A DNA stretch of 17,387 nucleotides from Clostridia bacterium (GTDB taxonomy: Bacteria > Bacillota > Clostridia > TANB77 > CAG-508): assembly GCA_900754285.1 (NCBI GenBank), contig CAAECB010000072.1, positions 1-17,387 on the forward strand, written 5' to 3'. Every line of letters begins with the position of its first letter. The stretch's first letter is position 1. Of this stretch, positions 14,999 to 17,387 are shown in pieces. The notes under the pieces were generated by a model. It was not told the origin of the DNA. It saw only the letters and a list, made by a program, of their open reading frames with translations, and made no database searches. The position numbers were made by a program, and so were the translations under genes.

Positions 14999-15742
14999 AT
15001 GTTTAATTTTACGTTTGATAGAAAAACAATGTATACAATATTAGCAATATTAATGATAATTGGAATATTAGAATATATAATGGTACCAGGAAAATTATTA
15101 AGTTTATTAATAAGCATACCAGGAGTGTTAATAGCAATTACATTTCACGAATTTGCACATGCTTTTGTTGCAGATAAGTTAGGGGATGATACAGCAAGAA
15201 GAGAAGGAAGATTGAGCTTAAATCCGAAAGACCATTTAGATCCAGTAGGAACATTAATGTTATTAGTAGCAGGATTTGGATGGGGAAAACCCGTACATGT
15301 AGATCCAAGAAATTATTCAAGAAAAATGTCAATGGAAAAAGGAGAAGCTCTTGTATCAATAGCAGGTCCAATAATGAATTTTATTATGGCATTTATATTT
15401 GCACTAATATATTGTGCAGTATATAAATTTGGAAGTATGACATTTTTAAGCTCGACACTAGGAAGTACTACATTATTAGTATTATCAGGTGTAATATCAA
15501 TAAATATAGGATTAGGAGTATTTAATTTAATACCATTGCCACCATTAGATGGTTCAAAAGTAATTTTACCATTTTTGCCACAAAAGGCAAAAAATTGGTT
15601 TGTAAATAATGAGCAAATATTTTATATAGTATTTGTAGTATTATGGATAACAAATTTAGCAGGATATATAATTACACCAGCTATAACTGGAGTAAGTAGT
15701 GGAATATTAGGCTTAGCAAAATTGATATTTAGATTAGGATAA
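14999..15742 (+). CDS. Site-2 protease family (M50) membrane metallopeptidase
   Basis: This is a 247-aa multi-pass protein. The zinc site HEFAH (50-54) lies in a membrane segment, and the third ligand Asp is in NLIPLPPLDG (Asp 184), the standard pair for M50 proteases. GPIMNF near the middle is also typical. The short form without PDZ or CBS domains matches the YwhC/ydhJ-like group found beside housekeeping genes. Such enzymes cut substrates within the membrane; the target is unknown. ATG 14999 (8 nt after AGAGG) is preferred to GTG 14990. It is followed 80 nt later by tsaD with no clear terminator. Confidence 0.92.
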   Translation: MFNFTFDRKTMYTILAILMIIGILEYIMVPGKLLSLLISIPGVLIAITFHEFAHAFVADKLGDDTARREGRLSLNPKDHLDPVGTLMLLVAGFGWGKPVHVDPRNYSRKMSMEKGEALVSIAGPIMNFIMAFIFALIYCAVYKFGSMTFLSSTLGSTTLLVLSGVISINIGLGVFNLIPLPPLDGSKVILPFLPQKAKNWFVNNEQIFYIVFVVLWITNLAGYIITPAITGVSSGILGLAKLIFRLG

Positions 15743-15819
15743 GCTAGATATGAAAAATTTGAAAAATCAGGTGTGAATGTTTACGTGTAAAATAGATATA
15801 AAAAGAAGGGATGAAAAAA

Positions 15820-16800
15820 ATGCTAACACTAGGAATAGAATCAAGTTGTGATGAAACAGCAGTGGCAGTAATAGAAGATGGAAGAAAAATATTATCAAAT
15901 ATAGTTGATACACAAATACCAATACATGAAAAATATGGAGGAGTAGTGCCAGAAATAGCATCAAGAAATCATATAGAAGCAATATCAAGAGTAACCAAAA
16001 AAGCATTAGAAGAGGCAAAAATAACAATTGATGATATAGATGCCATAACTCCAACATATGGTCCAGGATTGGTAGGAGCGTTGCTTGTAGGATTATCATA
16101 TGCAAAAGCATTAAGTTATGCAACAGGAAAACCATTAGTGGGAGTAAATCATGTGCAAGGGCATATTGCAGCAAATTATATAACACACCGTGACTTAAAG
16201 CCCCCTTTTTTATGTGTAATGATGTCAGGTGGGAATACACAAATAATACATGTAAAAGGTTATACTGAATTTGAGGTTTTAGGAAAAACAAGAGATGATG
16301 CAATAGGAGAAGCTTTTGATAAAGTAGCTAGAGTTGTTGGATTAGGATATCCGGGAGGTCCAAAAGTAGACAGGCTAGCATTACAGGGTGAACCTAATAT
16401 AGAACTTCCAAAAACACATTTTGATAATTTAGATTTTAGTTTTAGTGGAATAAAAACAGCAGTAATAAATTTACATCATAAAAATCCTGATATCAATAAA
16501 GCAGATTTGTGTGCTAGTTTTGAAAAGACGGTGACAGAAATATTGATAGAACATATAAAAAAAGCAATAGAAATAACAGGATTAAAAACTGTTGCTTTGG
16601 CAGGTGGAGTGTCAGCAAATTCGTACATAAGAAATGCTTTTGATGATTTAGAAAAAAATGGTATAGAGGTGTATATGCCTGATTTAAAATTGTGTACCGA
16701 TAATGGAGCGATGATAGGGTCAGCTGGATATTATAATTATATGGCTGGTATTAGAGATGGATTGGAGCTAAATGCGATTCCAAATTTGAAATTAAATTAG
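15820..16800 (+). CDS. tsaD: tRNA N6-adenosine threonylcarbamoyltransferase TsaD
   Basis: TsaD, with TsaB and TsaE, moves threonylcarbamoyl from its AMP adduct to A37 of ANN-decoding tRNAs. The protein begins at LGIESSCDETAVAVI. It carries the metal-binding NHVQGH, MSGGNTQI, VGLGYPGGP, the FSFSGIKTAV segment, ALAGGVSANS and CTDNGAMIG, all hallmarks of the ASKHA-fold family. ATG 15820 is chosen because GAAGGG (15805-15810) is 9 nt before it, while ATG 15811 touches the Shine-Dalgarno; this gives 326 aa. tsaB and tsaE are not in the window. Confidence 0.96.
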   Translation: MLTLGIESSCDETAVAVIEDGRKILSNIVDTQIPIHEKYGGVVPEIASRNHIEAISRVTKKALEEAKITIDDIDAITPTYGPGLVGALLVGLSYAKALSYATGKPLVGVNHVQGHIAANYITHRDLKPPFLCVMMSGGNTQIIHVKGYTEFEVLGKTRDDAIGEAFDKVARVVGLGYPGGPKVDRLALQGEPNIELPKTHFDNLDFSFSGIKTAVINLHHKNPDINKADLCASFEKTVTEILIEHIKKAIEITGLKTVALAGGVSANSYIRNAFDDLEKNGIEVYMPDLKLCTDNGAMIGSAGYYNYMAGIRDGLELNAIPNLKLN

Positions 16801-16810
16801 AAGCTGTGGA

Positions 16811-16852
16811 AGGTGTTTTTTTGCTCCGTCCCCAAAAACATCTCCTGTCCAA
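16811..16852 (+). repeat. REP-like element, partial copy 3
   Basis: One arm only: TTTTTTTGCTCCGTCCCC followed by AAAAACATC, as in the right halves of copies 1 and 2. It lies between tsaD and the phosphoesterase gene and cannot form the full hairpin. Confidence 0.7.
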
Positions 16853-16881
16853 AGTCACTATTAAAAAAAAGGAGAAAAGAT

Positions 16882-17387
16882 ATGGCAATATTTGCAATAG
16901 CAGACTTACATTTATCATTTAATGAAAACAAGCCAATGAACATATTTGGAGAAAAGTGGCAAAATCATGAAGAAAAAATCAAACAAGACTGGTTAAAGAA
17001 AGTAACGGAAAAAGATACAGTGTTATTACCAGGAGATTTTTCATGGTCAATGTATTTAAAAGACACAAAAGCAGATTTTGAATATTTAGATAAATTGCCA
17101 GGTCGAAAAATATTATTAAAAGGAAATCATGATTATTGGTGGTCAACATTAAATAAAATGCAAAAATATGTAGAGGAAAATAATTTTAAGAATATAGATT
17201 TTTTATATAATAATAGTTATGAAGTGGAAGGAAATATTATAGCAGGGACAAGAGGATGGGTTCAATCAAATGAGCAAGAAGACAAAAAAATGATAAACAG
17301 AGAGTCTATAAGATTGGAGATTTCTATTGAAGATGGAATTCAAAAATTTGGAGAGGACAAGCCAATAATAATATGTATGCATTATCC
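16882..17387 (+). CDS. Calcineurin-like metallophosphoesterase, 3' end outside window
   Basis: A frame open from ATG 16882 to the window end gives 168 residues. Metal ligands are clear: DLH (D8, H10), GDF (D52), GNHD (N82, H83) and MHYP (H166). AAAAAAGGAG lies before the ATG. The sequence fits the predicted phosphohydrolases of the COG1768 type; the substrate (nucleotide, phosphoester or other) cannot be told. The family is about 230 aa, so roughly the last quarter is missing. Confidence 0.9.
   Translation, partial: MAIFAIADLHLSFNENKPMNIFGEKWQNHEEKIKQDWLKKVTEKDTVLLPGDFSWSMYLKDTKADFEYLDKLPGRKILLKGNHDYWWSTLNKMQKYVEENNFKNIDFLYNNSYEVEGNIIAGTRGWVQSNEQEDKKMINRESIRLEISIEDGIQKFGEDKPIIICMHY

Noticed and set aside
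15767..16303. 178-aa Leu/His-rich minus-strand frame inside tsaD
   Set aside because: Antisense shadow of tsaD with a low-complexity translation and no ribosome site.

Overview
The window is AT-rich DNA (by eye about 30% GC) with Gram-positive style Shine-Dalgarno sites, a YlbJ-type sporulation membrane protein, and ClpC, LysS and TsaD of Bacillota type. It looks like the chromosome of a spore-forming, probably gut-associated, Clostridia-like bacterium. Genus cannot be told from the sequence alone.

Positions 1-4660 hold a complete diversity-generating retroelement (DGR), the main finding. The 3' end of a lectin-fold variable-protein gene lies on the plus strand at the left edge (1-360) and ends in a 134-nt variable repeat (VR, 232-365). 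A 134-nt template repeat (TR, 2427-2560, minus strand) matches it except at 12 positions, and every one of the 12 is an adenine in the TR. The minus-strand operon 4600-2693 encodes a MutS-domain-I-like accessory protein, an Avd four-helix protein and a DGR-type reverse transcriptase (IGNYTSQ and YMDD motifs). A perfect-consensus sigma-A promoter (TTGACA-N17-TATAAT, minus strand, 2632-2604) lies just before the TR. It appears to drive a separate template RNA of about 430 nt that ends in a bidirectional hairpin at 2170-2210. An AAA/DUF4143 ATPase gene (807-2060) with its own strong promoter sits between VR and TR, flanked by inverted repeats, and may have been inserted there.

Positions 4660-7940 carry a two-gene envelope glycosylation unit (a large GT-C/PTPS-related membrane protein and a GT2 glycosyltransferase), then a small unknown gene with a possible sporulation promoter. 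A perfect bidirectional terminator separates this from convergent ylbJ.

Positions 8936-17387 are mostly conserved cell genes on the plus strand: a 56-aa unknown protein, clpC, a P-loop kinase fused to a ParB/sulfiredoxin-like domain, lysS, an M50 rhomboid-neighbour-type site-2 protease family membrane peptidase, tsaD, and a metallophosphoesterase cut by the window end. GGGGACGGAGC-type palindromic repeats punctuate this part; one encodes the C-terminus of ClpC and two bracket the kinase-ParB gene. A second dispersed repeat of about 55 bp occurs at the reverse transcriptase 3' end, before the ATPase promoter, and before clpC.
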